Shown: in pieces, positions 19,884 through 28,659 of the stretch
Position numbering within the stretch: the first letter of the stretch is position 1
Layout of the letters: each line of letters begins with the position of its first letter
Source: JACOMY01 sp046233115
GTDB taxonomy: Bacteria > Pseudomonadota > Alphaproteobacteria > Kiloniellales > JACOMY01
Assembly: GCA_046233115.1 (NCBI GenBank)
Contig: JBJXHM010000008.1
Coordinates: 227,903 to 291,902 of the forward strand
Reading direction: 5' to 3'
DNA: 64,000 nucleotides
The notes under the pieces: model-generated
The model's input: the letters and a program-made list of their open reading frames with translations, nothing else
Databases searched by the model: none
What the model was told of the DNA's origin: nothing
Position numbers and translations under genes: made by a program

Positions 19884-20912
19884 ATGGCGATCGAAGGGGG
19901 ACGGAAGGCCATTCTGGCGATCGACGGCGGCGGTATCCGCGGCCTGGTGCCGGCGCTGATCCTGGCAGAGCTGGAGCGGCGCTTGCAGGCTCGGGGCAAG
20001 ACGGCGCCGTTGCACGCCTATTTCGACATGGTCGCCGGCACCTCGACCGGCGGCATCATCGCAGCCGGCCTGACCGCACCCGGCCGCAACGATCCGAGCA
20101 AACCGGCGATGAGCGCCGGCAGCCTGGTGAAGCTCTATCACGACGAGGGCGAGACCATCTTCGCCAAAGACCGCTTCCGCGGTCTGCGCGAGGCCTTCCG
20201 CCGACTCAACCCGGCGCCCCTGCTGCAGGAAAAGTACGATGCGGCCCCCCTGGAGGGCCTGCTGTCGCACCACCTGGGCGACGCGGTCCTGAGCGAAGCG
20301 CTCACCAACGTCGTCATCACCGCCTACGATATCGAGGCCAGACGCACCCACTTCATGCTCGGCGGCCCGGAGCTGGGTCAGGGGGCGGGCGACTTCTTCT
20401 TCAAGGACGCCGCGCGCGCCACCTCCGCGGCACCGACCTACTTCGAGCCGAAGCGGCTGAGTGACATCCGCACCGGCCGGGCGCATGTGCTGGTCGACGG
20501 TGGCGTCTTCGCCAATCAGCCCTCAATCTGCGCCTACGCCGAGGCCAGGGCGCTCTGGCCCGACGTCGAGATGGAGCTGCTGTCGCTCGGCACCGGCTAC
20601 CAGACGCGGCGGTTCGACTACGACGACGCCAAGGATTGGGGGCCGTTGAACTGGATTTCACCGGGGCATGGCTCGCCGATCATCTCGATCCTGATGCACG
20701 GCCAGGCGCATAGCGCCAACTGGCAGATGGATCAGTTCCTGGGCAAGGCCTACACCCGGCTGGACGCGGCGATGATCCCGGGTTTGGGCAACGACGACAT
20801 GGACGACGCCAGCGCGGAGAACCTGACGGAGCTGACGGCCCTGGCCAAACAGATCATCCACGGCAACAGCGCCGAGCTGGACGCCTGGGCCGACAAGCTG
20901 GTTGCAGTCTAG
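19884..20912 (+). CDS. Patatin-like phospholipase
   Basis: A 342-residue patatin-fold lipid acyl hydrolase. The oxyanion loop is DGGGIRG (residues 14-20), the nucleophile is Ser54 in AGTSTGG, and the dyad Asp is D205 in LVDGGVFANQPS. It has no signal peptide, so it is cytoplasmic or peripheral. The start at 19884 follows GGGAG; the longer in-frame extension is antisense-like. Patatin domains also act as effectors in anti-phage CBASS, but no nucleotide cyclase is next to it, so a lipid-turnover role is the plainer reading. Confidence 0.88.
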   Translation: MAIEGGRKAILAIDGGGIRGLVPALILAELERRLQARGKTAPLHAYFDMVAGTSTGGIIAAGLTAPGRNDPSKPAMSAGSLVKLYHDEGETIFAKDRFRGLREAFRRLNPAPLLQEKYDAAPLEGLLSHHLGDAVLSEALTNVVITAYDIEARRTHFMLGGPELGQGAGDFFFKDAARATSAAPTYFEPKRLSDIRTGRAHVLVDGGVFANQPSICAYAEARALWPDVEMELLSLGTGYQTRRFDYDDAKDWGPLNWISPGHGSPIISILMHGQAHSANWQMDQFLGKAYTRLDAAMIPGLGNDDMDDASAENLTELTALAKQIIHGNSAELDAWADKLVAV

Positions 20913-21070
20913 CAGGAGGTCGGATGCGCGGCCCGGTTGGGCAGATGGATTGTCTGTGTATCATTGCGAATGAACGCTCAGGATATACTTCGGTTCTCCT
21001 GCTACTAGCTGTTGGCAGAGGGTGCGCTAGTGGGCTTTGATGGAGGGGTATCAAGGCAGGGCGCAGTACT

Positions 21071-23491
21071 ATGGCTAGTTACTTCGGTACCACCGGCGAC
21101 GACACGCTGACCGGCAGCGATCTCGCGGACAGTATCTTTGGTCTCAGCGGATCGGACCGGCTCTATGGTCTGAGCGATGGGGATGGGCTCTTCGGCGGCA
21201 GTGGGAACGACAGCTACCTGCGCGGCGGCGATGGTGCTGACAGCCTCTACGGCGGGGACGGCAACGACACCTTCCTGCAGGGTGACAATCGTTTCAGCGG
21301 CCATAGCGGCGACGATACCCTCTTCGGCGGTGCCGGCGACGACACCAACCTGCTGGGGGAATACGGCGCCGATACCCTGTTCGGCGGCGACGGCTCCGAC
21401 GCACGTTTGAACGGTGGGTCCGGTGACGACCGGATCTACGGCGGCAGCGGCATCGACGTCAGTCTGTCCGGGGAGGCCGGCAACGATCGGATCTACGGCG
21501 GCAGCGCCATCGACGTCTCGCTGGTCGGCTTCGACGGCGACGACCTGATCTTCGGCGATGCCGGGGGCGACGCCAAGGCCTATGGCGGCCGGGGAACGGA
21601 CGGCCTCTACGGCGGGGACGACAACGACGGCAGCCTGTTCGGCGGCGATGGGAACGACAGCCTGTTCGGCGGCGCCGGCGACGACCGAAGCCTCGTCGGG
21701 GGCACCGATTCCGACAGCCTTTACGGCGGCAGCGGCAGCGATTCCAGGCTGTTCGGCGATGCGCCGACCCTGTTCGGCGTGGCCGGCGACGATATCGTCC
21801 GGGGCGGCAGCGGCGACGACTCGCTACTCTACGGTGACGGTGGCGCCGACGATCTCTTCGGCGGCAGGGGCAAGGACCTGCGCTTCTATGGTGGCTACGG
21901 CGACGACCGGGTCTATGGCGGCGGCGAGAGCGATGGCCGCTTCTACGGCGACGCGGGCAGCGATAGCTTGCTGGGCGACAGCGGCGGCGACCGGATCTTC
22001 CAGGGCGGATACGGGGACGACCTCCTCTACGGCGGCAGCGGCCTGGACTTGCTGTTTTACGGCGGCGAAGGGTTGGATGCGCTCTATGGCGGCGCTGGTG
22101 ACGACCTGGGCTTCTTCGGCGACAGCGGCGATGACCGGCTCTATGGCGGGGCCGGCGACGATACCCTCTTCTACGGCAGCGAGGGTGTGGACAGCCTGTT
22201 TGGCGGCAGTGGTGCCGACCGGGGGCTCTACGGCGACCTGGGCGACGACGATGTCAGGGGCGACAGCGGCAGCGACGGACTCTTCGGCGGCTCTGGCGAT
22301 GACGCCCTGCGCGGCCAGGACGGGGCCGATGTCCTGGCCGGCGACAGTGGCCGCGATACCCTCTTCGGCGATGCCGGCGACGATAGGGCCTACGGCGGGG
22401 ATGGCAACGACCGCCTGGGCGGCGGAACCGGCAGCGATACGCTCTATGCCGGGATCGGCTCGGACCGGCTGAACGGTGGCAGTGGCGTGGATACGGCATC
22501 GGGAGGACAGGCCAACGACACCTTCATCGTCGATACTGCAGCCGACGTGGTACGCGAGACCGCGGCCGGTGGCGCGGAGGACGTTCTGCGCTCCAACGCC
22601 CAGGCCTATACCCTAGCCGGTGGTCCGGAGGGCCACGTCGAACGCGCCAACATCAACAACGGTATCGGCGACGCCAGCCTGCGCGGCAACGAGTTCGATA
22701 ACACCCTGGTCGGGAACAGCGGCGACAACCTGCTGTTCGGCCGTGACGGCAACGACATCCTGACCGGCCGCGGCGGCAGTGACACCGCTGTCGGTGCCTT
22801 GGGCGACGATACCTTCGTGGTGGACACGGCGACAGACCAGGTGCGCGACAAGTCCGGCGAGGGCAGCGATCTGGTTCGGGCCGAGGTCGATTACACCCTG
22901 CCCGGCGGCGGCCCGAACGACTTCATCGAGTCCCTCCGCATGCAGGGCGGGAAAGGCGACATCGACGGCGCCGGCAACGGGCTGGACAATGGGATCGAGG
23001 GCAACACGGGCGCCAACGACCTGCGCGGGCGCGGCGGCGACGATCTAGTGGAGGGCAACCTGGGCGACGACACCTTGGACGGTGGCGCTGGTGACGACAG
23101 CCTCTACGGCGGTGGGGGTGATGACACTTTGCTGATGAACTCCGGCGACGTTGCCTTCAGCGGCTCCGGCAAGGATACCTTCTTCTTCGACGGCGAAAGC
23201 CTGGGCAACGCCGGTTCCGGTGGGCCGGAGATCATGGATTTCGCCGGCTTGCTGGTGAACGACGGCAAGGGACACGACCATCTGGTCTACGCCACGGGTC
23301 TCGAGGTCGGGACCTTCGCCTATGTCGGCGCGGCTGCCTTCTCGGCCAGCGGCAATTCCGAGGCGCGTTTCGCCGGTTCGGAGCAGATCCAGGTCGACCA
23401 GGACGGCGACGGCAGCGCCGATCAGGCCTTTCGGATCACCGGCGTCACCGCGGCCAACCTGCTGACCGCAGCCGACTTCATCTGGCTCTAA
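21071..23491 (+). CDS. RTX-type calcium-binding repeat protein 1
   Basis: An 806-residue acidic, Gly/Asp-rich protein. After a 37-residue lead, residues 38-392 form 18 beta-roll coils of form D-x-[LIV]-[FY]-G-G-x-G-x-D-x-x-[LF]-x-G-x-x-G-x. Sixteen are exactly 19 residues long and two carry 6-7 extra residues. Then follow canonical nonapeptide repeats (to about 470) and a C-terminal region shared with the next two genes (from DRLNGGSGVDTASGG to the end). It has no Sec signal, no activity domain and ends LLTAADFIWL, as expected for a type I secretion substrate, but no HlyB/HlyD/TolC genes lie in the window. Function unknown; a surface-layer or biofilm role is inference. Confidence 0.88.
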   Translation: MASYFGTTGDDTLTGSDLADSIFGLSGSDRLYGLSDGDGLFGGSGNDSYLRGGDGADSLYGGDGNDTFLQGDNRFSGHSGDDTLFGGAGDDTNLLGEYGADTLFGGDGSDARLNGGSGDDRIYGGSGIDVSLSGEAGNDRIYGGSAIDVSLVGFDGDDLIFGDAGGDAKAYGGRGTDGLYGGDDNDGSLFGGDGNDSLFGGAGDDRSLVGGTDSDSLYGGSGSDSRLFGDAPTLFGVAGDDIVRGGSGDDSLLYGDGGADDLFGGRGKDLRFYGGYGDDRVYGGGESDGRFYGDAGSDSLLGDSGGDRIFQGGYGDDLLYGGSGLDLLFYGGEGLDALYGGAGDDLGFFGDSGDDRLYGGAGDDTLFYGSEGVDSLFGGSGADRGLYGDLGDDDVRGDSGSDGLFGGSGDDALRGQDGADVLAGDSGRDTLFGDAGDDRAYGGDGNDRLGGGTGSDTLYAGIGSDRLNGGSGVDTASGGQANDTFIVDTAADVVRETAAGGAEDVLRSNAQAYTLAGGPEGHVERANINNGIGDASLRGNEFDNTLVGNSGDNLLFGRDGNDILTGRGGSDTAVGALGDDTFVVDTATDQVRDKSGEGSDLVRAEVDYTLPGGGPNDFIESLRMQGGKGDIDGAGNGLDNGIEGNTGANDLRGRGGDDLVEGNLGDDTLDGGAGDDSLYGGGGDDTLLMNSGDVAFSGSGKDTFFFDGESLGNAGSGGPEIMDFAGLLVNDGKGHDHLVYATGLEVGTFAYVGAAAFSASGNSEARFAGSEQIQVDQDGDGSADQAFRITGVTAANLLTAADFIWL
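21182..22246 (+). repeat. 57-base (19-residue) RTX coil array 1
   Basis: Eighteen consecutive coils encode residues 38-392 of RTX protein 1. Sixteen are exactly 57 bases; unit 2 (25 residues) and unit 10 (26 residues) are longer. Each coil alternates a nine- and a ten-residue half, unlike the 9+9 of ordinary RTX. Confidence 0.85.
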
Positions 23492-23576
23492 GCAGGCAAA
23501 GACCCGCCGAGGGTCCTGAGGGACGGAACTCTGTGCTAGACTGCTCGCCGAGAGAGGCAGCACAGGCGTAAGGACG

Positions 23577-25943
23577 ATGGGCATCTATCTGGGTGTCCAA
23601 GGAGACGACGTGCTGACCGGGAGCCTGTTCCCGGACATCATGTTCGGGCAGAGCGGATCCGACCGTCTCTACGGGCTTGGCAGCAGCGACAGCCTCTTTG
23701 GCGGATCAGGCGACGATACCTCCCTACTTGGGGGCGGCGGCGGCGATCGGATCTTCGGTGGACCGGGCGAGGACTTTCGCCTCTTCGGTGGCACCGGGGA
23801 CGACTCGCTCTACGGCGACAGCGGCGAGGATCGCTTCCTCTTCGGCGCCACCGGCCAGGACCGGCTGTCCGGCGGCTCCGGCGGCGACATGGTCCTCTAT
23901 GGTGGCGCGCAAGACGACTGGATCTTTGGCGACGGCGCCGACGACAGCCTGCTCTTCGGCGTCACCGGCAACGACCGGATCTACGGCGGGTCCGGTGCGG
24001 ACTGGCTTCTCTTCGGGGATGCGGGAGAGGACCTCGTCTACGGCGGCTCGGGAAAGGACACCTACCTGCAGGGGGGCGAGGACGACGACGGCCTCTTCGG
24101 CGGGGCTGCGGCCGACACCAGCTTGCTGGGCGGTCTCGATGCCGACAGTCTCTTCGGCGGCGCGGGCGGCGATTCCTGGCTGGACGGCGGTTCCGGCGCT
24201 GACCGCATCTATGGCGACGGCGGCAGCGACAGCCGGCTCTCCGGTGGATCGGGCGACGACAGCGTCCTCGGGGGCAAGGGGACGGACAGTGGCCTCTTCG
24301 GCGATATTGGTCGTGACGAGATCTTCGGCGGCGCAGGCGACGACATCTCTCTCTATGGTGGCCGCGGCCCGGATCGCCTGTTCGGCGGATCGGGTGTCGA
24401 TCGGGTGGTCTTCGGCGGCTCCGGCGCCGACCGCATCTACGGTGGCTCGGGACAGGACTTCGGGCTGGGTGCGAACGGTGCGGACAGCGTTTTCGGCGAC
24501 GACGGCAACGACATTGTCAGCGGCGGGTCGGGGGATGATCTGATCTACGGCGGCGGCGGACGCGATTTCGGCATGGGCGACAGCGGAGCGGACAGCCTCT
24601 TCGGCGGCGACGGCGACGACTACCACCTGCGTGGCGTGGCCGGCGATGACCTGGTGGCGGGCGGCTCGGGCGACGACCATCTACGCGGCAACAGTGGCAG
24701 TGACCGGCTCTTCGGTGGCTCAGGTGCGGATACCGCACTCGGCGACAGTGGCGACGACGTCGTGCGCGGCGAGGCTGGCGACGACCTCTTGTCCGGCGGC
24801 GAGGGGAGTGACACCCTTTTCGGCATCGAGGGACTCGACCGGGTCTACGGCGGTGACGGCAACGACCGCCTGGGCGGTGGCTCGGGCACGGACCTGCTCT
24901 ATGCCGGCACCGGCTCGGACCGTTTGAATGGCGGCAGCGGTGTCGACACGGCCGCTGGTGGCAGAGCCAACGACACCTTCATCGTGGACACCGCGGCCGA
25001 CGTCGTCCGCGAGACCGCTGCGGGTGGTGCCGAGGACGTCCTCCGATCCGACGCAGAGGCCTACACCCTTGCCGGCGGACCCGAGGGCCATGTCGAGCGG
25101 GCCAACATTAACGAGGGGATCGGCGACGCTGGCCTGCGCGGCAATACCTTCGACAACACCCTGCTGGGCAACAGCGCAAGCGACCTTCTGCAGGGTGAGG
25201 AGGGGAGCGACATCCTGAACGGCCGCGACGGCAGCGACAGCCTGATCGGCGGCCTGGGCGACGATACCTTCGTTGTGGACACCCTCGGCGACCGGCTCTG
25301 GGAAAGCTCCGGCCAGGGCAACGACTTGGTGCGTGCCGAGGTGGACTTCACCTTGCCGGGCGGTGCCGATGGCTTCCTGGAGGGCCTGCGCATGCAGGGC
25401 GGGATGGGTGATCTCGACGGGGCCGGCAATGGCCTGGACAACAGGATCGAGGGGAACACCGGCGCCAACCGCTTGCGCGGGCGTGGCGGCGACGACGAGG
25501 TGGCGGGCAAGCTGGGCGACGACGTTCTCGAGGGCGGCGCCGGGGACGACCGTCTCGAGGGCGGCAGTGGCAACGACAGTCTGTTGATGAACGACGGCGA
25601 CACCGCTTTTGGCGGCTCTGGGAAGGACAACTTCCTCTTCGACGGCAGCAGTCTCGGCACGTCGGGCTCGGGCGATCCCATCTTGCGCGACTTCGCGGGG
25701 CAGGTGGTGAACGGGGGCTTCGGCGAGGACAGGCTGGTCTTTGCCAGCGGCCTGGAGAGCGGCAGTTTCGCCTACATCGGCGCGGCCGCCTTCTCGGCAG
25801 GCGGCAACTCGGAGGCCCGCTATGCCGGCACCCGCCAGATTCAGGTGGATCAGAACGGCGACGGAGTTGCCGATCAGGCATTTCTGGTTGACGGCGTCAC
25901 CGCCGCAGGCCTGCTGACCGCGACCGATTTCCTCTGGTTGTAG
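23577..25943 (+). CDS. RTX-type calcium-binding repeat protein 2
   Basis: A 788-residue paralogue of the preceding gene, 85 bases downstream on the same strand. Residues 38-284 are 13 uninterrupted 19-residue coils. From about residue 285 the protein changes to mostly 18-residue canonical coils, with one further 19-residue coil. The C-terminal third (from DRLNGGSGVDTAAGG) closely matches the other two proteins and ends LLTATDFLWL. Opening residues MGIYLGVQGDDVLTGS align with the other paralogues. No enzyme domain or cleavable signal is seen; type I export is expected from the family. Confidence 0.88.
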   Translation: MGIYLGVQGDDVLTGSLFPDIMFGQSGSDRLYGLGSSDSLFGGSGDDTSLLGGGGGDRIFGGPGEDFRLFGGTGDDSLYGDSGEDRFLFGATGQDRLSGGSGGDMVLYGGAQDDWIFGDGADDSLLFGVTGNDRIYGGSGADWLLFGDAGEDLVYGGSGKDTYLQGGEDDDGLFGGAAADTSLLGGLDADSLFGGAGGDSWLDGGSGADRIYGDGGSDSRLSGGSGDDSVLGGKGTDSGLFGDIGRDEIFGGAGDDISLYGGRGPDRLFGGSGVDRVVFGGSGADRIYGGSGQDFGLGANGADSVFGDDGNDIVSGGSGDDLIYGGGGRDFGMGDSGADSLFGGDGDDYHLRGVAGDDLVAGGSGDDHLRGNSGSDRLFGGSGADTALGDSGDDVVRGEAGDDLLSGGEGSDTLFGIEGLDRVYGGDGNDRLGGGSGTDLLYAGTGSDRLNGGSGVDTAAGGRANDTFIVDTAADVVRETAAGGAEDVLRSDAEAYTLAGGPEGHVERANINEGIGDAGLRGNTFDNTLLGNSASDLLQGEEGSDILNGRDGSDSLIGGLGDDTFVVDTLGDRLWESSGQGNDLVRAEVDFTLPGGADGFLEGLRMQGGMGDLDGAGNGLDNRIEGNTGANRLRGRGGDDEVAGKLGDDVLEGGAGDDRLEGGSGNDSLLMNDGDTAFGGSGKDNFLFDGSSLGTSGSGDPILRDFAGQVVNGGFGEDRLVFASGLESGSFAYIGAAAFSAGGNSEARYAGTRQIQVDQNGDGVADQAFLVDGVTAAGLLTATDFLWL
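23688..24428 (+). repeat. 57-base (19-residue) RTX coil array 2
   Basis: Thirteen consecutive coils of exactly 19 residues with no indel, for example DRIFGGPGEDFRLFGGTGD and DRLFGGSGVDRVVFGGSGA. The array then switches to 18-residue coils starting near 24429. Confidence 0.9.
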
Positions 25944-26352
25944 TCTCGGTAAGGAGGCTTGGTCGATCCTCCCTGACCTGGCTGGGCAATCACATCTCAA
26001 CCGAGCCGGCGGTCGTCGCCCCAGGCTCCGGGCTGCTGCCTCCACCGGAGCGAAAGTCTGCGCAACGAAGGTATGACCCGAACAGAGCTTCACCCGCACC
26101 ATGGATACCGGCCTTTCGTCAATCGTTCGGCGTCGATGGTTTGACCTGTCTTGACTTCGCAAGGGTCTCCGTTTGCGTCCTCTGGTTCGTATTGCACAGG
26201 ATAGAAAGTGTAATAAAAAGTACTGTACTGAAGTACCGTTCTTATGATCAACAAATCGTTGTGAGTGTATGAATATTGAATTCATAAAAAAATTCTTTAT
26301 CCTTGGGGAACTGCCAGAGAAGAGAGATAGACGTAAAAAGTGAGAAAATGTG
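25944..26352. other. AT-richer intergenic stretch before RTX gene 3
   Basis: No gene is seen in these 409 bases. GC content falls clearly after about 26130, with runs such as AATAAAAAG and TTCATAAAAAAATTC. A small palindrome AGTAC-T-GTACT lies at 26219-26229, followed by another GTAC. A weak GGAGG/CCTCC stem lies near 25954-25975. It probably holds the promoter of RTX gene 3; no convincing -35/-10 pair could be set. Confidence 0.5.
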
Positions 26353-28653
26353 ATGGCTGTTCTCTTTGGATTCGGAAGCCTTGACGACTCGATCTTAGGC
26401 ACCAGCGTGACGGACTCGATCTTCGGGTTGTCCGGCGATGATCGGCTTTACGGGCTCACCCCCAGCGACAAGCTCTTCGGAGACAGCGGCGATGATTCGC
26501 TCTTCGGAGGAAGTGGACCCGACGATACACTCTCCGGTGGGGAGGGCGACGACAGCGTTTTTGGCGGCGAGGGGGACGACTACTTCCTCTTGGGAGGCAG
26601 CGGTTCGGACGGCCTCTTCGGAGGCAGCGGCGATGACGCCTTTCTTTTTGGAGGAAGCGGCAAGGATAGCATCCAGGGTGGCGACGGGAACGATCTCTTT
26701 TTCTACGGCGGCCCGGGTAATGACTGGCTCTCTGGCGAAACCGGGTCTGACAGTTCTTTCTATGGTGGGCCGGGTATCGACACACTGAGCGGTGGTTCGG
26801 GCGACGATCGGCAATTCTTCGGCGGCTCGGGTGACGACAGCCTCTTCGGAGGAGACGGGGTAGATTACATCTTTCTCGGGGACAGTGGCGCAGACAGAAT
26901 ATTCGGTGGCGAGGGCTCTGATTACGCTCTTAGAGGACAAGATGGAGACGACCGCTTGTACGGCGGTAGCGGCTATGATGGTTTCATGAGAGGCGACTCC
27001 GGCCGGGACCGCCTCTTCGGAGGTAGCGGCGACGACGCCAACCTTCAGGGAGCAAGCGGCCAGGATAGCATCGAGGGCGGCGACGGGAATGACAGCGCCT
27101 TTTATGGCGGCCCGGGAAATGACCTGATCTACGGCGGGTCTGGCGACGACCAAGTGCTGTACGGTGGAGGTGGTGACGACAGCCTTTTTGCCGACGAGGG
27201 TTTCGACGTCTTGCTCTTGGGAGGCAGCGGTTCCGATAGCCTCTTCGGAGGAGACGGGAAAGATTCGTTCTTTTACGGGGATAGCGGCGCGGACCAGATC
27301 CACGGTGACGAGGGCAATGATCTCAATCTTTTCGGCGGTGATGCAGACGACCGTTTGTACGGCGGCGGCGGCGCCGATACCTTGCTGGCGGGGAATGCTG
27401 GAAACGACCAGATCCGCGGTGGCGAAGGCGATGATCTCAATCTTTTCGGCGGCTCCGGCACGGACCGCTTGCGGGGCGAGGCGGGCAACGACCTGCTGTA
27501 CGGCGACAGCGGCGTCGATACCCTCTTTGGAGCTGACGACAACGATGTTGCCTTCGGTGGGGACGGAAACGACCGGCTAGGCGGTGGCTCAGGCGTCGAC
27601 ACGCTCTTCGCTGGCATAGGCAGCGACCGGCTGAACGGCGGCAGCGGGGTGGATACGGCTTCCGGCGGCCGCGCCAACGACACCTTCATCGTCGATACGG
27701 CAGCCGACGTGGTGCGCGAGACGGCAATGGGTGGGGCGGAGGACGTGCTGCGCTCGGACGCTGGCGCCTACACGCTGGCCGGCGGGGCCGAGGGTCATGT
27801 CGAGCGGGCCAACATCAACGAGCAGGCGGGCGCAGCCAGCCTGATTGGCAACTCCAGCGCCAACACCCTGGTCGGGAACTCCTTGGCCAACGTGCTCCAG
27901 GGCATGAGCGGCGACGACATCCTGAACGGGCGCTCGGCCGGGGACACCGCCTTCGGCGGTCTGGGCGACGATACCTTCGTGGTGGATACGACGACGGACC
28001 TAGTGCGCGAGAAGGCTGGCGAGGGCACGGACCTGGTGCGCGCGGAGACCGATTTCACCCTACCGGACGGGTCAGCCAATGCCTTCGTCGAAAACCTGCG
28101 GATGCAGGGAGGCAAGGGGGACATCGACGGCACCGGCAACAGCCTGGACAACGCCATCGAGGGCAACACCAGCGCGAACGTCCTGCGTGGCCTGGACGGT
28201 GCCGATTCGATGGAGGCCGGCGACGGGGACGACCGCCTCTTTGGCGGCAGCGGCGGCGACCGCATGGAGGGCGAGAGCGGTGCCGATCGTATCCAGATGG
28301 GCTCCGGCGACATCGTCTTCGGCGGCTCCGGCAAGGACGAGTTCCGCTTCAACGGCGATTCGCTGGGCAACGGCGGCTCCGGCGGCCCGGTGGTGCGCGA
28401 CTTCGATGGCGAACTGGTCAACGATGGCTTCGGCGGCGACAAGCTGGTCTACCGCTCAGGTCTCGAGGTCGGCAGCTTCACCTACATCGAAGCGGCCGCC
28501 TTCTCCGGCGGCGGCAACTCGGAGGCCCGCTATGCCGGCACGCGCCAGATCCAGGTGGATCAGGACGGCGACGGGGTAGTCGACCAGGCTTTCTTGGTCG
28601 ACGGCATCACCGCCGCAGGCCTGCTGACCGCGATCGACTTTGTCTGGCTCTGA
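26353..28653 (+). CDS. RTX-type calcium-binding repeat protein 3
   Basis: A 766-residue paralogue of the two genes before it. Residues 67-370 are 16 uninterrupted 19-residue coils, followed by canonical repeats and the shared C-terminal region (from DRLNGGSGVDTASGG), ending LLTAIDFVWL. The ATG at 26353 is chosen; a GTG lies one codon upstream. The 5' half uses more A/T-ending codons (aga, gga, gat) than the 3' third, which is close in DNA to the other paralogues, so the gene looks mosaic. It converges on cobT with a 6-base gap. Export by a type I system encoded elsewhere is inference. Confidence 0.88.
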   Translation: MAVLFGFGSLDDSILGTSVTDSIFGLSGDDRLYGLTPSDKLFGDSGDDSLFGGSGPDDTLSGGEGDDSVFGGEGDDYFLLGGSGSDGLFGGSGDDAFLFGGSGKDSIQGGDGNDLFFYGGPGNDWLSGETGSDSSFYGGPGIDTLSGGSGDDRQFFGGSGDDSLFGGDGVDYIFLGDSGADRIFGGEGSDYALRGQDGDDRLYGGSGYDGFMRGDSGRDRLFGGSGDDANLQGASGQDSIEGGDGNDSAFYGGPGNDLIYGGSGDDQVLYGGGGDDSLFADEGFDVLLLGGSGSDSLFGGDGKDSFFYGDSGADQIHGDEGNDLNLFGGDADDRLYGGGGADTLLAGNAGNDQIRGGEGDDLNLFGGSGTDRLRGEAGNDLLYGDSGVDTLFGADDNDVAFGGDGNDRLGGGSGVDTLFAGIGSDRLNGGSGVDTASGGRANDTFIVDTAADVVRETAMGGAEDVLRSDAGAYTLAGGAEGHVERANINEQAGAASLIGNSSANTLVGNSLANVLQGMSGDDILNGRSAGDTAFGGLGDDTFVVDTTTDLVREKAGEGTDLVRAETDFTLPDGSANAFVENLRMQGGKGDIDGTGNSLDNAIEGNTSANVLRGLDGADSMEAGDGDDRLFGGSGGDRMEGESGADRIQMGSGDIVFGGSGKDEFRFNGDSLGNGGSGGPVVRDFDGELVNDGFGGDKLVYRSGLEVGSFTYIEAAAFSGGGNSEARYAGTRQIQVDQDGDGVVDQAFLVDGITAAGLLTAIDFVWL
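26551..27462 (+). repeat. 57-base (19-residue) RTX coil array 3
   Basis: Sixteen consecutive coils of exactly 19 residues encode residues 67-370 of RTX protein 3, for example DSIEGGDGNDSAFYGGPGN and DQIRGGEGDDLNLFGGSGT. This is the longest unbroken run of the three. Confidence 0.9.
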
Positions 28654-28659
28654 GGAGCG

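Noticed and set aside
19884..20912. Patatin gene as an anti-phage CBASS effector
   Set aside because: No CD-NTase, E1/E2-like or JAB genes lie beside it; neighbours are metabolic and RTX genes.
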